Of a stretch of 64,000 bases of DNA, positions 56,811 to 64,000 are shown in pieces. Below the pieces are notes generated by a model. The model saw only the letters and a list, made by a program, of their open reading frames with translations. It did no database searches and was not told where the DNA came from. The translations under genes were made by a program, and so were the position numbers. This DNA comes from Agrobacterium vitis (GTDB lineage Bacteria; Pseudomonadota; Alphaproteobacteria; Rhizobiales; Rhizobiaceae). Location: NCBI RefSeq assembly GCF_013337045.2, contig NZ_CP118259.1, positions 186,001-250,000 of the forward strand. Reading direction: 5' to 3'. Numbering within the stretch: the stretch's first letter is position 1; each line of letters opens with the position of its first letter.

Positions 56811-58436
56811 ATGATCCGCATTGAAAATATCTCCAAGCAGAACAGCCATCGCCTGTTGTTCATTGAGGCCTCCGTCGCCCTGAACAAGGGGGAGAAGATC
56901 GGCCTGGTCGGACCGAATGGCGCGGGCAAGACCACGCTGTTTCGGATGATCACAGGTGAGGAATTGCCCGATGAAGGTCAGGTTTCGACTGAAAAAGGCG
57001 TTACCATCGGCTATTTCAATCAGGATGTTGGTGAAATGTCCGGGCGTTCGGCGGTCGCTGAGGTCATGGATGGGGCAGGGCCGGTCAGCACGGTGGCGGC
57101 AGAATTGCGCGAGCTGGAAGGCGCCATGTCGGACCCCGACCGGATGGATGAGATGGATGCGATCATCGAGCGCTACGGCGAGGTGCAGGCCCGCTACGAA
57201 GAACTCGATGGCTATGCGCTGGAGGGCCGGGCGCGCGAGGTGCTGGATGGGTTGAGCTTTTCTCAGGAGATGATGGACGGCGACGTCGGCAAGCTGTCGG
57301 GTGGTTGGAAGATGCGCGTGGCACTGGCCCGTATTCTGTTGATGCGACCCGATGTAATGCTGCTTGACGAACCAAGCAACCATCTCGACCTTGAAAGCCT
57401 GATCTGGCTGGAAAGCTTCCTGAAGAATTACGATGGTGCCTTGTTGATGACCTCGCATGACCGCGAGTTCATGAACCGGATCGTCACCAAGATCATCGAG
57501 ATCGATGGCGGTTCGCTGACCAGCTATTCCGGTGACTATGGTTTTTACGAGGGCCAGCGCGCCCAGAATGAGAAGCAGCAGCAGGCGCAATTTGAGCGTC
57601 AGCAGGCGATGCTGGCCAAGGAAATCAAGTTCATCGAGCGTTTCAAGGCGCGCGCCTCCCATGCGGCGCAGGTGCAGAGCCGGGTGAAGAAACTCGACAA
57701 GATCGACCGGGTCGAGCCGCCGCGCCGCCGTCAGACGGTGGCGTTCGACTTCCTGCCCGCGCCACGCTCCGGCGACGACGTCATCAATATCAAGAATGTC
57801 CACAAGGCCTATGGTAGCCGGACGATTTATCAGGGGCTGGATTTCATGGTCCGCAGGCGCGAACGCTGGTGCATCATGGGCATCAATGGGGCTGGAAAAT
57901 CGACGCTGCTCAAGTTGGTTGCCGGCACGACCGAGCCGGATCAAGGCACGGTCAGCATTGGTGCCAGTGTCAAGCTCGGCTATTTCGCCCAGCATGCCAT
58001 GGATGTGCTGGATGGCGACAGCACTGTATTGCAATGGCTGGAGGAAAGCTTTCCGAAGGCAGGGCAGGCGCCGCTCAGGGCATTGGCCGGTTGCTTCGGC
58101 TTTTCCGGCGACGATGTCGAAAAGCGCTGCCGGGTGCTGTCGGGCGGCGAGAAGGCCCGGTTGGTGATGGCGGCCATGCTGTTCGACCCACCAAATCTGT
58201 TGGTTCTGGACGAGCCGACCAACCATCTGGATCTCGACACCAAGGAAATGCTGATCAAGGCATTGTCGGCCTATGAAGGCACCATGCTGTTCGTCAGCCA
58301 TGACCGGCATTTTCTGGCCGCCCTGTCCAACCGTGTTCTGGAACTGACGCCGGATGGCATCCATCAATATGGTGGTGGTTATACAGAATATGTGGCGAGC
58401 ACCGGCCAGGAAGCGCCGGGCCTGCACGCGGCGTAA
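56811..58436 (+). CDS. ABC-F family ATPase (YbiT-like)
   Basis: A soluble tandem ABC protein of 541 residues without membrane domains. ABC-F proteins bind the ribosome E site and adjust translation. Domain 1 has Walker A GPNGAGKTT, signature LSGGWKMR and Walker B VMLLDEPSNHLDLE. The linker is basic and helical (FYEGQRAQNEKQQQAQFERQ). Domain 2 has GINGAGKST, LSGGEKAR and LLVLDEPTNHLDLD. Length and the short first-domain arm fit the YbiT/Uup-like group better than EttA. It lies just outside the accessory region. Confidence 0.88.
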   Translation: MIRIENISKQNSHRLLFIEASVALNKGEKIGLVGPNGAGKTTLFRMITGEELPDEGQVSTEKGVTIGYFNQDVGEMSGRSAVAEVMDGAGPVSTVAAELRELEGAMSDPDRMDEMDAIIERYGEVQARYEELDGYALEGRAREVLDGLSFSQEMMDGDVGKLSGGWKMRVALARILLMRPDVMLLDEPSNHLDLESLIWLESFLKNYDGALLMTSHDREFMNRIVTKIIEIDGGSLTSYSGDYGFYEGQRAQNEKQQQAQFERQQAMLAKEIKFIERFKARASHAAQVQSRVKKLDKIDRVEPPRRRQTVAFDFLPAPRSGDDVINIKNVHKAYGSRTIYQGLDFMVRRRERWCIMGINGAGKSTLLKLVAGTTEPDQGTVSIGASVKLGYFAQHAMDVLDGDSTVLQWLEESFPKAGQAPLRALAGCFGFSGDDVEKRCRVLSGGEKARLVMAAMLFDPPNLLVLDEPTNHLDLDTKEMLIKALSAYEGTMLFVSHDRHFLAALSNRVLELTPDGIHQYGGGYTEYVASTGQEAPGLHAA

Positions 58437-58491
58437 TCAAGTCACTACACCAAGTCTCGAAGATGCTCACGCATCCTCACCTTGAAGAAAG

Positions 58492-58532
58492 TGAAAATAT
58501 CTCAAATGCGTCAGAGGCTTGAGATATTTTCA
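58492..58532. terminator. 14-bp inverted repeat after the ABC-F gene
   Basis: Arms TGAAAATATCTCAA and TTGAGATATTTTCA with a 13-base loop, 56 bases past the ABC-F stop and ending in TTTTC on the plus strand. It is probably that gene's terminator. Confidence 0.6.
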
Positions 58533-58537
58533 AAAGG

Positions 58538-58572
58538 AATACGAAGATTCATTTTTAATGAATCTTCGTATT
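58538..58572. terminator. 16-bp hairpin at the convergent rpiR end
   Basis: Arms AATACGAAGATTCATT and AATGAATCTTCGTATT with a 3-base loop. The right arm overlaps the stop codon of the minus-strand RpiR gene, so it probably serves that transcript. Confidence 0.6.
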
Positions 58573-59467
58573 ACCCACGCTTGTCGGGGCGAATGGTGCT
58601 GCGCAGCTCCACCAGCCGGTTCAGCGTTTCCAGCGTCCGTTCCGGTTTGAGAGCGGAAAGCGCCAGCGCCAGGGTTTCGATCACCACCAGCGAGGGCGCA
58701 TGCAGCGCCACATGCTCGCTTTTGGCGCGCGGAACGACGAGGCTGACGCTGGCGTGCTGGCGCAGCACGCTTTCGGCCTGTCCCAGCACCAGGATCAGCG
58801 GTATGTCGAGCCGCTTGGCCTCGGAAATCACCGTCATGGCTTCGCGATGCGGACGGCCATGCAGCAGCATGACCAGCACATGGCCGGTGCCAAGCCCGAG
58901 CAATTGTTCGGCCAGCGAAATTCCTGTGGTGTTGAGAGCGTAAGAGGGAAAGCCCGAGCGTGAAAACAGCCTTGCGCCGTAACTGGCGATAATGCCGGAT
59001 GCGCCGATGCCGAAAACCCCGATGGCGCGGGCCTCGGCCATCAGCAGGGCTGCCTTGGAAAGGGCGGCCCGGTTTTCCGGGCTTGCCAGCGCCGCCAGCG
59101 CAGTCTGCTGATTTTCCAGCACGAAATCCACGGCAGCATCGCTATTGCCGCTGATGTCATCGGTGGTGGCGGCCATTTTCTCGATGGGGGAATCGGTCTC
59201 GCCCAGATAGGCTTTCAGCGTTTCCTTCAGGTCGAGCAGGCCGCGAAAGCCCAGCGCCTGAATGGCGCGGATCACCGTTGCGTCGGATGTGCTGGTCTCG
59301 AAGGCGATTTCCAGCGCCGATTTGCTCAACACCGCATGGCGATGGCCATCGATATAATCGGCGACGGTCAGCAGGCCCGGTGACAGCTGATCGCGGCGCC
59401 TTTTCAGCCGCTCGCCATACCGGTCGATGCGCCGTGATTTGCCGGTCCGTTCACCCTGCCTGCCCAT
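58571..59467 (-). CDS. MurR/RpiR family transcriptional regulator
   Basis: A 298-residue regulator with an N-terminal RpiR helix-turn-helix (LSPGLLTVADYIDGH, SALEIAFETSTSDATVIRAIQALGF) and a C-terminal SIS sugar-phosphate-binding domain (AIGVFGIGASGIIASYGARLF, GHVLVMLLHGRPHREAMTVI). Such proteins control sugar or amino-sugar catabolism in response to a phosphosugar. ATG at 59467 gives the family length; the frame is open further upstream. It is divergent from the TonB receptor gene, with a 245-bp shared upstream region. Confidence 0.88.
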   Translation of the reverse strand: MGRQGERTGKSRRIDRYGERLKRRRDQLSPGLLTVADYIDGHRHAVLSKSALEIAFETSTSDATVIRAIQALGFRGLLDLKETLKAYLGETDSPIEKMAATTDDISGNSDAAVDFVLENQQTALAALASPENRAALSKAALLMAEARAIGVFGIGASGIIASYGARLFSRSGFPSYALNTTGISLAEQLLGLGTGHVLVMLLHGRPHREAMTVISEAKRLDIPLILVLGQAESVLRQHASVSLVVPRAKSEHVALHAPSLVVIETLALALSALKPERTLETLNRLVELRSTIRPDKRG

Positions 59468-59712
59468 TGCTTGGCTATGCTCCTGATCCTGTAGTAGTCG
59501 CCCGCATTCAGTGTCCGAGCCGGGCTTTTCTCCACAAAAACCGTTGAATACCAGCCGCAAAGGGCAGGCTTTCCAATCGGTTTTCCGTCTATACGCGGCT
59601 TTAGCGGCCTTTTTGCCCGGCTGCCATGGGGTTTTAAAGTTGACTACTACATTCATCAATTGGAAAAGCCCAGAGAACAAGCGGATGACACTGTAATTTT
59701 GGGGGTAAAGCT

Positions 59713-61908
59713 GTGGGGCAAGCGGCGAGAACGATGCGTGGCACCAGACAGATGCGTGACGGCGGCAAAAGCCGTGGTCGGATGATAGCGGCGCTGTTGC
59801 TGGCATCCGTCGCTTTGCCAGCCAGGGCCGAAGATGCCTCCGGCCAGGCCGGGGATACGGCTGGCACGACGGTGCTTCAAACCATTACGGTGACGGACAA
59901 AAAAACGACGCGCGGTTATCAGCCCCTGTCCACCAGCACCGCAACCCGTACGGATAAGCCGCTGCTGGATGTGCCGCAGGCGGTCAATGTGGTGAGCGGC
60001 GAAGTCTTGAAGGACCAGGGCGCCGAATCGTTGGACGATGCGCTTGCCAATATCAGCGGCATTACCCAGGCCAACACATTGGGCGGCACGCAGGACGCCG
60101 TCATTCGCCGCGGATTCGGCGACAATCGCGACGGCTCGATCCTGACCGATGGGATGAAAACCGCGCTGCCATTTTCCTTCAACGCCACCACCGACCGGGT
60201 CGAGGTGCTGAAAGGCCCGGCTTCGACGCTTTACGGCATTCTCGATCCCGGCGGCATGGTCAATGTCGTCACCAAAAAGCCGGAGGACGCGTTTTCCGGC
60301 GAGGTTTATAGCAGTGTAACAGGTTATGGCGCTGGCAAATATGGATCGACCTCCGGCCTGGATGTGACCGGACCGATTGCCGGCACCGACTTTTCCTATC
60401 GTTTCATCGCGGAAGGCCAAAAGAGCGATTACTGGCGCAATTTCGGTGAGACCAAGAAATGGATGGTCGCGCCATCCTTGAGTTGGAGTGGCGAGGATAC
60501 CGAGGTTACCGTCTCCTATATGCACGACGATTACAGCGTGCCTTTCGACCGTGGCACGATCTTCGATCTGACCACGGGCCATGCGGTGGACCTTAGCCGT
60601 CGCACCCGGCTGGACGAGAAATATAACATTACCGATGGCAAATCGGATCTGGCCAAGGTGTCGATTGACCGGCAGCTGAGCGACGATTGGAAACTGTCCC
60701 TGAACTACGCCTATAGCCGCAACGAATATTCCGACAACCAGGCCCGCGTCACCGGCTATAATTCCGCAACCGGTGCCGTGACGCGCCGCGCCGATGCCAC
60801 GCAATATTCCACCAGCTACAATCATGCGGTCAGGGCCGACCTGACCGGAGAAGTCGAGATCGGCGGTTTGCAGAACGACCTGCTGTTTGGCTTTTCCTAT
60901 GATTACAGCGATACGCTGCGCACCGACATGCTGCGTTGCGCCAATTCCAGCAATTTCAACATTAACAATCCGGTTTACGGCAATCTGGCGCAATGCACCA
61001 AGGTTTCGGCCTCCGACAGCGACCAGACGGAGCAATTATCGACGGCCTCGGTCTATATGCAGGACAGCCTGCACCTGACCGACCAATGGATATTGGTCGG
61101 CGGTCTGCGCTACCAGTATTACGATCTCTATGCGGGCAAGGGGCGCCCCTTCAATGCCAATACCGATAGCAATGGCGATGCGCTCATTCCCAATGGCGGT
61201 ATCGTCTACAAGCTGACGCCTGAGATCTCGCTCTACGCCAACGCGGCCCGGACTTTCCGGCCCCAATCGTCGATCTCTAGCTATTATGGCAATCTCGACC
61301 CGGAAGAGGGGACATCCTACGAGATCGGTAGCAAATTCGAGGTGATGGAGGGCTTGAGCGCCAATGTTGCGCTGTTTTCCGCGCGTAAGAAAAATGTCGC
61401 CTATTCCGAGACTATCGGCGGCGAAAGCGTGGTCAAGACGGCGGGGCTGGTGCGTTCGCAGGGCCTCGAGGTTGATGTGGCTGGTCAGTTGACGGATCAT
61501 TGGCAGGTAATTGCGAGCTATGGCTATACCGATGCCAAGGTGCTGGAGGACCCGGATTATGCAGGCAAGCAATTGCCCAATGTCGCCCGCCATACCGGCG
61601 CCCTGTCCGTGGCCTATGATGTCGGTGACATCGGCGGCGATGGGAACAGGTTGAAGGTTGGTGGCGGCATCCGCGCTGTGGGCAAGCGGGCAGGTATCAA
61701 CAGCAATAGCTATTTTCTGCCCGGTTATGCGGTCGTCGATCTGTTCGCTGCCTACACATTCAATTTCGAGCGGCCACTAACGCTTCAGGTGAATCTGAAG
61801 AATATTTTCGACAAGACCTATTATACCTCATCGATCGGTTCGACCAATTACGCCAACCAGGTTGGAGAACCCTTCAATGTCACGGTGAGGGCCAGCGTCA
61901 AATTCTAG
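59713..61908 (+). CDS. TonB-dependent siderophore receptor
   Basis: An outer-membrane ferric-siderophore transporter of 731 residues in the FhuA/FoxA/FpvA-like group. It has a signal peptide (MIAALLLASVALPARAED), a possible TonB box TITVTDK, a plug domain (DVPQAVNVVSGEVLKDQG, RGFGDNRDGSILTDG, VEVLKGPASTLYGILDPGG) and a 22-strand barrel ending in the aromatic F of VTVRASVKF. The GTG at 59713 has GGGGG upstream; ATG at 59734 is an alternative. No siderophore genes or clear iron-regulator box were recognised next to it. The TAG stop overlaps a dispersed-repeat fragment. Confidence 0.92.
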   Translation: MGQAARTMRGTRQMRDGGKSRGRMIAALLLASVALPARAEDASGQAGDTAGTTVLQTITVTDKKTTRGYQPLSTSTATRTDKPLLDVPQAVNVVSGEVLKDQGAESLDDALANISGITQANTLGGTQDAVIRRGFGDNRDGSILTDGMKTALPFSFNATTDRVEVLKGPASTLYGILDPGGMVNVVTKKPEDAFSGEVYSSVTGYGAGKYGSTSGLDVTGPIAGTDFSYRFIAEGQKSDYWRNFGETKKWMVAPSLSWSGEDTEVTVSYMHDDYSVPFDRGTIFDLTTGHAVDLSRRTRLDEKYNITDGKSDLAKVSIDRQLSDDWKLSLNYAYSRNEYSDNQARVTGYNSATGAVTRRADATQYSTSYNHAVRADLTGEVEIGGLQNDLLFGFSYDYSDTLRTDMLRCANSSNFNINNPVYGNLAQCTKVSASDSDQTEQLSTASVYMQDSLHLTDQWILVGGLRYQYYDLYAGKGRPFNANTDSNGDALIPNGGIVYKLTPEISLYANAARTFRPQSSISSYYGNLDPEEGTSYEIGSKFEVMEGLSANVALFSARKKNVAYSETIGGESVVKTAGLVRSQGLEVDVAGQLTDHWQVIASYGYTDAKVLEDPDYAGKQLPNVARHTGALSVAYDVGDIGGDGNRLKVGGGIRAVGKRAGINSNSYFLPGYAVVDLFAAYTFNFERPLTLQVNLKNIFDKTYYTSSIGSTNYANQVGEPFNVTVRASVKF

Positions 61909-61950
61909 GGTTTGTCAGGGAAAAGTGCCTATCGGTTTTCTCCGAGAAAT
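61905..61950 (+). repeat. Dispersed repeat, left-half fragment (copy 4)
   Basis: CTAGGGTTTGTCAGGGAAAAGTG followed by CGGTTTTCTCCGAGAAA matches the left half of copies 1-3. The hairpin half is missing here. As in copies 1 and 3, it begins at the TAG stop of the preceding gene. Confidence 0.72.
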
Positions 61951-62036
61951 CTTCGTGCGGCGGTTTGCGTCATCATATAGTTCTTTGCAAGGAATTTTGT
62001 GGCATAAGCCAATTGTGAAGAAGACCGGACCTATGG

Positions 62037-62915
62037 ATGCAGCAGCGTGTCATCCCTTCGGGCCATAAAAGGCCGGACGGAAGCCTGGAAGCCCACCGCA
62101 TGCGGCGGCGAGGGCTGAGGCTGTTTGCCGTAATTTTCCTTTTGTTTTGTTGCAGCATCGCTGTTGCCGTGCTGACGGCTGACGATCAGCGCCGGCTGAA
62201 GCAACTGATCGAGAGCATCGGCGAGGTTGTGCATTGGCAAAGCCGTGAGGAGCCAGAGCCGACCGTTTTGCGGGGAAAACGCCTGCCCTCCGGGCAGACG
62301 CCTTCCGAGCAGGTGATGGTGCCCGCCCGATTTTTCGACGTACCGCCGCTGCTCGACATTGCGGCACCTGTGCGCAAGTTTCGCGTTTCCGGCAAGACGC
62401 TTTGTGCCCAGATCAAGACGGCGGGGGTGGGGGCGGCCGATTGGGTCCAGAACCCTTTCTCGCCCGGGACTTTCAATTGTATCGCTGAAACCAGCTTGCC
62501 CGCCGCCAAGCCTGATGGCGACGCCCCCTCCTTCTTCATGGTGGTGCGGGGGACACCGGATGGCCAGATAACCCAGATCAGGATCAAGGTCATCGAGGTC
62601 AAATCCAGCCAGCAGATCTGGCAGCGGTATGATGCTGCCCTCGATCTCATTCTCAACGCCAGTCGATGGCCGGATTTTGCCGGTGATTTTGACCGGATGC
62701 GCTCACTTGAACCCTTCGAGGCCAATCATTTCGGTATATCGCTGAAATTCACCAAGGAATTCATGGGGCCGGAGCGCTACAACATCATCTTCATGCCCGA
62801 GGATTACGGAGAGCTGGAGCGGCGCACGAGAGTCACTCTGAATGCGCAGCCAAGCCTGAAGACGGCGCCTCTGACAGCCAGTTTCTGGCCCAGACAGGTC
62901 TTGGGAGGGAGATAA
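62037..62915 (+). CDS. Membrane-anchored rhizobial hypothetical protein (DUF6030-like)
   Basis: A 292-residue protein with one N-terminal membrane span (LRLFAVIFLLFCCSIAVAVLTA) and a soluble, probably periplasmic, domain with CAQIKTAGVGAADWVQNPF, SFFMVVRGTPDGQITQIRIKV and YNIIFMPEDYGELERRTRVTL. It resembles a rhizobial family of unknown function that I recall as DUF6030; this name is uncertain. An internal ATG at 62100 with GGAAG upstream would give a shorter leader before the membrane span. Confidence 0.65.
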   Translation: MQQRVIPSGHKRPDGSLEAHRMRRRGLRLFAVIFLLFCCSIAVAVLTADDQRRLKQLIESIGEVVHWQSREEPEPTVLRGKRLPSGQTPSEQVMVPARFFDVPPLLDIAAPVRKFRVSGKTLCAQIKTAGVGAADWVQNPFSPGTFNCIAETSLPAAKPDGDAPSFFMVVRGTPDGQITQIRIKVIEVKSSQQIWQRYDAALDLILNASRWPDFAGDFDRMRSLEPFEANHFGISLKFTKEFMGPERYNIIFMPEDYGELERRTRVTLNAQPSLKTAPLTASFWPRQVLGGR

Positions 62916-62973
62916 GCTTTGGAAACCGGGAAAAGTTTGGATGCAAGGCGCTGACGGCGCGTTGGGCCAGGAT

Positions 62974-63013
62974 GAGATTCTGTCTGTTCTAATCTTGACC
63001 TGACAGACACGAG
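62974..63013 (+). repeat. Dispersed repeat, hairpin-half fragment (copy 5)
   Basis: GATTCTGTCTGTTCTAATC followed by TTGACCTGACAGACA is a degenerate version of the terminal hairpin of copies 1-3. Together with copy 4, which lies on the other side of the DUF6030-like gene, it may be the separated second half of one element. Confidence 0.5.
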
Positions 63014-63028
63014 GCACTTGCAACTAGA

Positions 63029-63061
63029 ATACCCAGGGTCATCAGCGATGACCCTGGGTAT
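63029..63061. terminator. 15-bp perfect hairpin after the minus-strand hypothetical gene
   Basis: Arms ATACCCAGGGTCATC and GATGACCCTGGGTAT with a 3-base loop lie seven bases past the stop at 63068. It is strong but has no T run. Confidence 0.6.
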
Positions 63062-63067
63062 AGTCCC

Positions 63068-63511
63068 TTACATGATAAAACTTGGTGCCGGAAGATTGGG
63101 CAAGAAGCGGGCTTCATCCATGCATTCCGCCAGAAGGGCGGTGTTTTCATGTGGGTCGGCCGATGGGTTCTTGAAGGAGATATGGTTGATCTCCAGTCCG
63201 GCGTGGTCGTGGCTCAACGTCAGTTGCGCATAGATGGTGATGTCGCGCGGTTTGATTTCGAGGTCCAAAACCACTTCAGGTGTTTCGCCCCAATCCAGCT
63301 TGTATTCGCCTCCGGCACCGAAATTGACTGTGCCGGGATGAAAGTAAAGTTCAGCAGCAGAAGACACGAGATCAGCAATATTACCGAAAAACTCTAGACG
63401 GATCAGCGATATCAGGTCCGCCGCATCCAGTAACCGTAGTTCTGAGGCGACGGGGCTAATAGCTTGTGCAACTATTTTTTCGCGTTCAGTCGTATATTTG
63501 CATTTTTTCAT
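63068..63511 (-). CDS. Hypothetical protein next to flhB
   Basis: A 147-residue soluble protein (MKKCKYTTEREKIVAQAISP...) with LISLIRLEFFGNIADLVSSAAELYF and a beta-rich second half (EVVLDLEIKPRDITIYAQL). No domain is recognised. It begins five bases after the flhB stop, so it is co-transcribed with the flagellar export gene, and a flagellar link is possible. Confidence 0.7.
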   Translation of the reverse strand: MKKCKYTTEREKIVAQAISPVASELRLLDAADLISLIRLEFFGNIADLVSSAAELYFHPGTVNFGAGGEYKLDWGETPEVVLDLEIKPRDITIYAQLTLSHDHAGLEINHISFKNPSADPHENTALLAECMDEARFLPNLPAPSFIM

Positions 63512-63516
63512 GTTCT

Positions 63517-64000
63517 TTAGCGCAACCGCCTCTTGTTCTTGCTATCGGCAGCGTATAGTCTCTGAACTATCTCCGCGACGGCCTTGTAAAATATCGGTGG
63601 GATGACACTATCCACCGAGACTTGCGCAAACATGGAGCGGGCGAGCGGCGGATCCTCGAAAATCGGGATATTATTTTCCTCGGCTATCTCGCGAATCTTC
63701 AATGCAATCAGATCCTGCCCTTTGGCAAGCACGATCGGTGCTTCCATTTCGGTGCGCACATAGCGCAGGGCCACGGCGAAATGGGTGGGATTGGTGATTA
63801 TCATCGTGGCACGTGGCACGTTATTCATCATCCGTCGGCGTGCCTGGTCGCGCTGGGCGGAACGTTGGCGTGCCTTGACGACCGGGTCGCCCTGGGATTG
63901 CTTGTGTTCGTCCTTCACTTCCTGCCGGGTCATGCGCAGTTTCTGATACCAGTTGTATCGCTGCCATCCAAGGTCCATCACCGTCAACAGGCCGGTGGCA
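63517..64000 (-). CDS. flhB: Flagellar export switch protein FlhB, C-terminal part
   Basis: The 5-prime end lies outside the window. The visible about 160 residues contain the cytoplasmic FlhB_C domain: a helical linker ([23 protein letters not shown]), the autocleavage site NPTH within [15 protein letters not shown], and the autoprotease surroundings ([29 protein letters not shown]). FlhB switches the flagellar type III exporter from hook to filament substrates. It suggests a flagellar cluster to the right. Confidence 0.95.
   Translation of the reverse strand, partial: ATGLLTVMDLGWQRYNWYQKLRMTRQEVKDEHKQSQGDPVVKARQRSAQRDQARRRMMNNVPRATMIITNPTHFAVALRYVRTEMEAPIVLAKGQDLIALKIREIAEENNIPIFEDPPLARSMFAQVSVDSVIPPIFYKAVAEIVQRLYAADSKNKRRLR

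Noticed and set aside
56787..58427. 546-codon minus-strand frame over the ABC-F gene
   Set aside because: It mirrors the codon structure of the ABC-F protein and lacks any domain of its own.
59468..59712. Iron-regulator box in front of the TonB receptor
   Set aside because: No convincing Fur, RirA or Irr motif could be read in the spacer by eye.
59656..61035. 459-codon minus-strand frame over the TonB receptor
   Set aside because: It is antisense to a complete receptor with all plug and barrel marks and has no recognised homology.

Overview
The window looks like chromosomal DNA of a Rhizobiaceae bacterium (Agrobacterium/Allorhizobium/Rhizobium type). The evidence is the conserved alphaproteobacterial block murA - DUF2948 - hisD - UPF0262 - low-molecular-weight phosphatase - infA - maf - yacG, several proteins of the rhizobial type, a flhB end at the right border, and GC-rich codon use in the housekeeping parts. 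The species assignment is an inference. No plasmid replication gene, integrase or CRISPR array was seen.

Layout. (1) 1-8014: a Ser/Thr kinase cut by the window edge with a partner phosphoesterase, an FKBP prolyl isomerase, a transporter-fused hybrid sensor kinase, the channel gene mscL and a PLP aminotransferase. (2) 8172-18002: a surface-sugar locus. galE is followed by a tightly overlapping set (rfbF, rfbG, a 3,5-epimerase homologue and a C-methyltransferase) that should build a branched CDP-6-deoxysugar, then two related glycosyltransferases, a CmcI-type methyltransferase and an NAD-dependent sugar reductase/epimerase. (3) 18324-24630: tRNA-Phe, the murA-to-yacG housekeeping block on the minus strand, and tRNA-Thr.

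(4) 24631-56700 is accessory DNA lying directly after tRNA-Thr. It begins with broken IS630, IS66 and IS3 pieces around a secreted tail-fibre-like protein. Next comes an AT-richer ADP-heptose cluster (hldE, hldD, an AGE-family isomerase, gmhB) that contains no gmhA. A complete IS3/IS407-type insertion sequence with a 4-bp target duplication follows, then a minus-strand type II secretion system (gspD-O-G-L-M-C/N-K-E-F-H-I-J) ending in a secreted transglutaminase-like protein. Divergent from gspD is a 1957-residue SpvB/Rhs/YD-repeat protein with a Sec signal peptide and a variable C-terminal toxin domain. It is followed by a candidate immunity gene, then a promoter-less second Rhs core that repeats 882 bp of the first and carries a different toxin (pretoxin, HINT and colicin-E3-like RNase) with its own immunity gene. 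A dead IS3 element closes the region.

(5) 56811-64000 returns to GC-rich backbone: an ABC-F ATPase, an RpiR regulator, a TonB-dependent siderophore receptor, two rhizobial hypothetical proteins and the C-terminal part of flhB.

The most interesting reading is that the T2SS and the divergent Rhs gene form one unit. On this view the secretion machine, with a self-lipidated secretin, exports a polymorphic toxin whose tip can be switched by recombination with the silent downstream cassette. A second theme is a dispersed repeat of about 105 bp, with three full and two partial copies. It carries a hairpin arm, and its edge supplies the TAG stop codon of the preceding gene in three cases.
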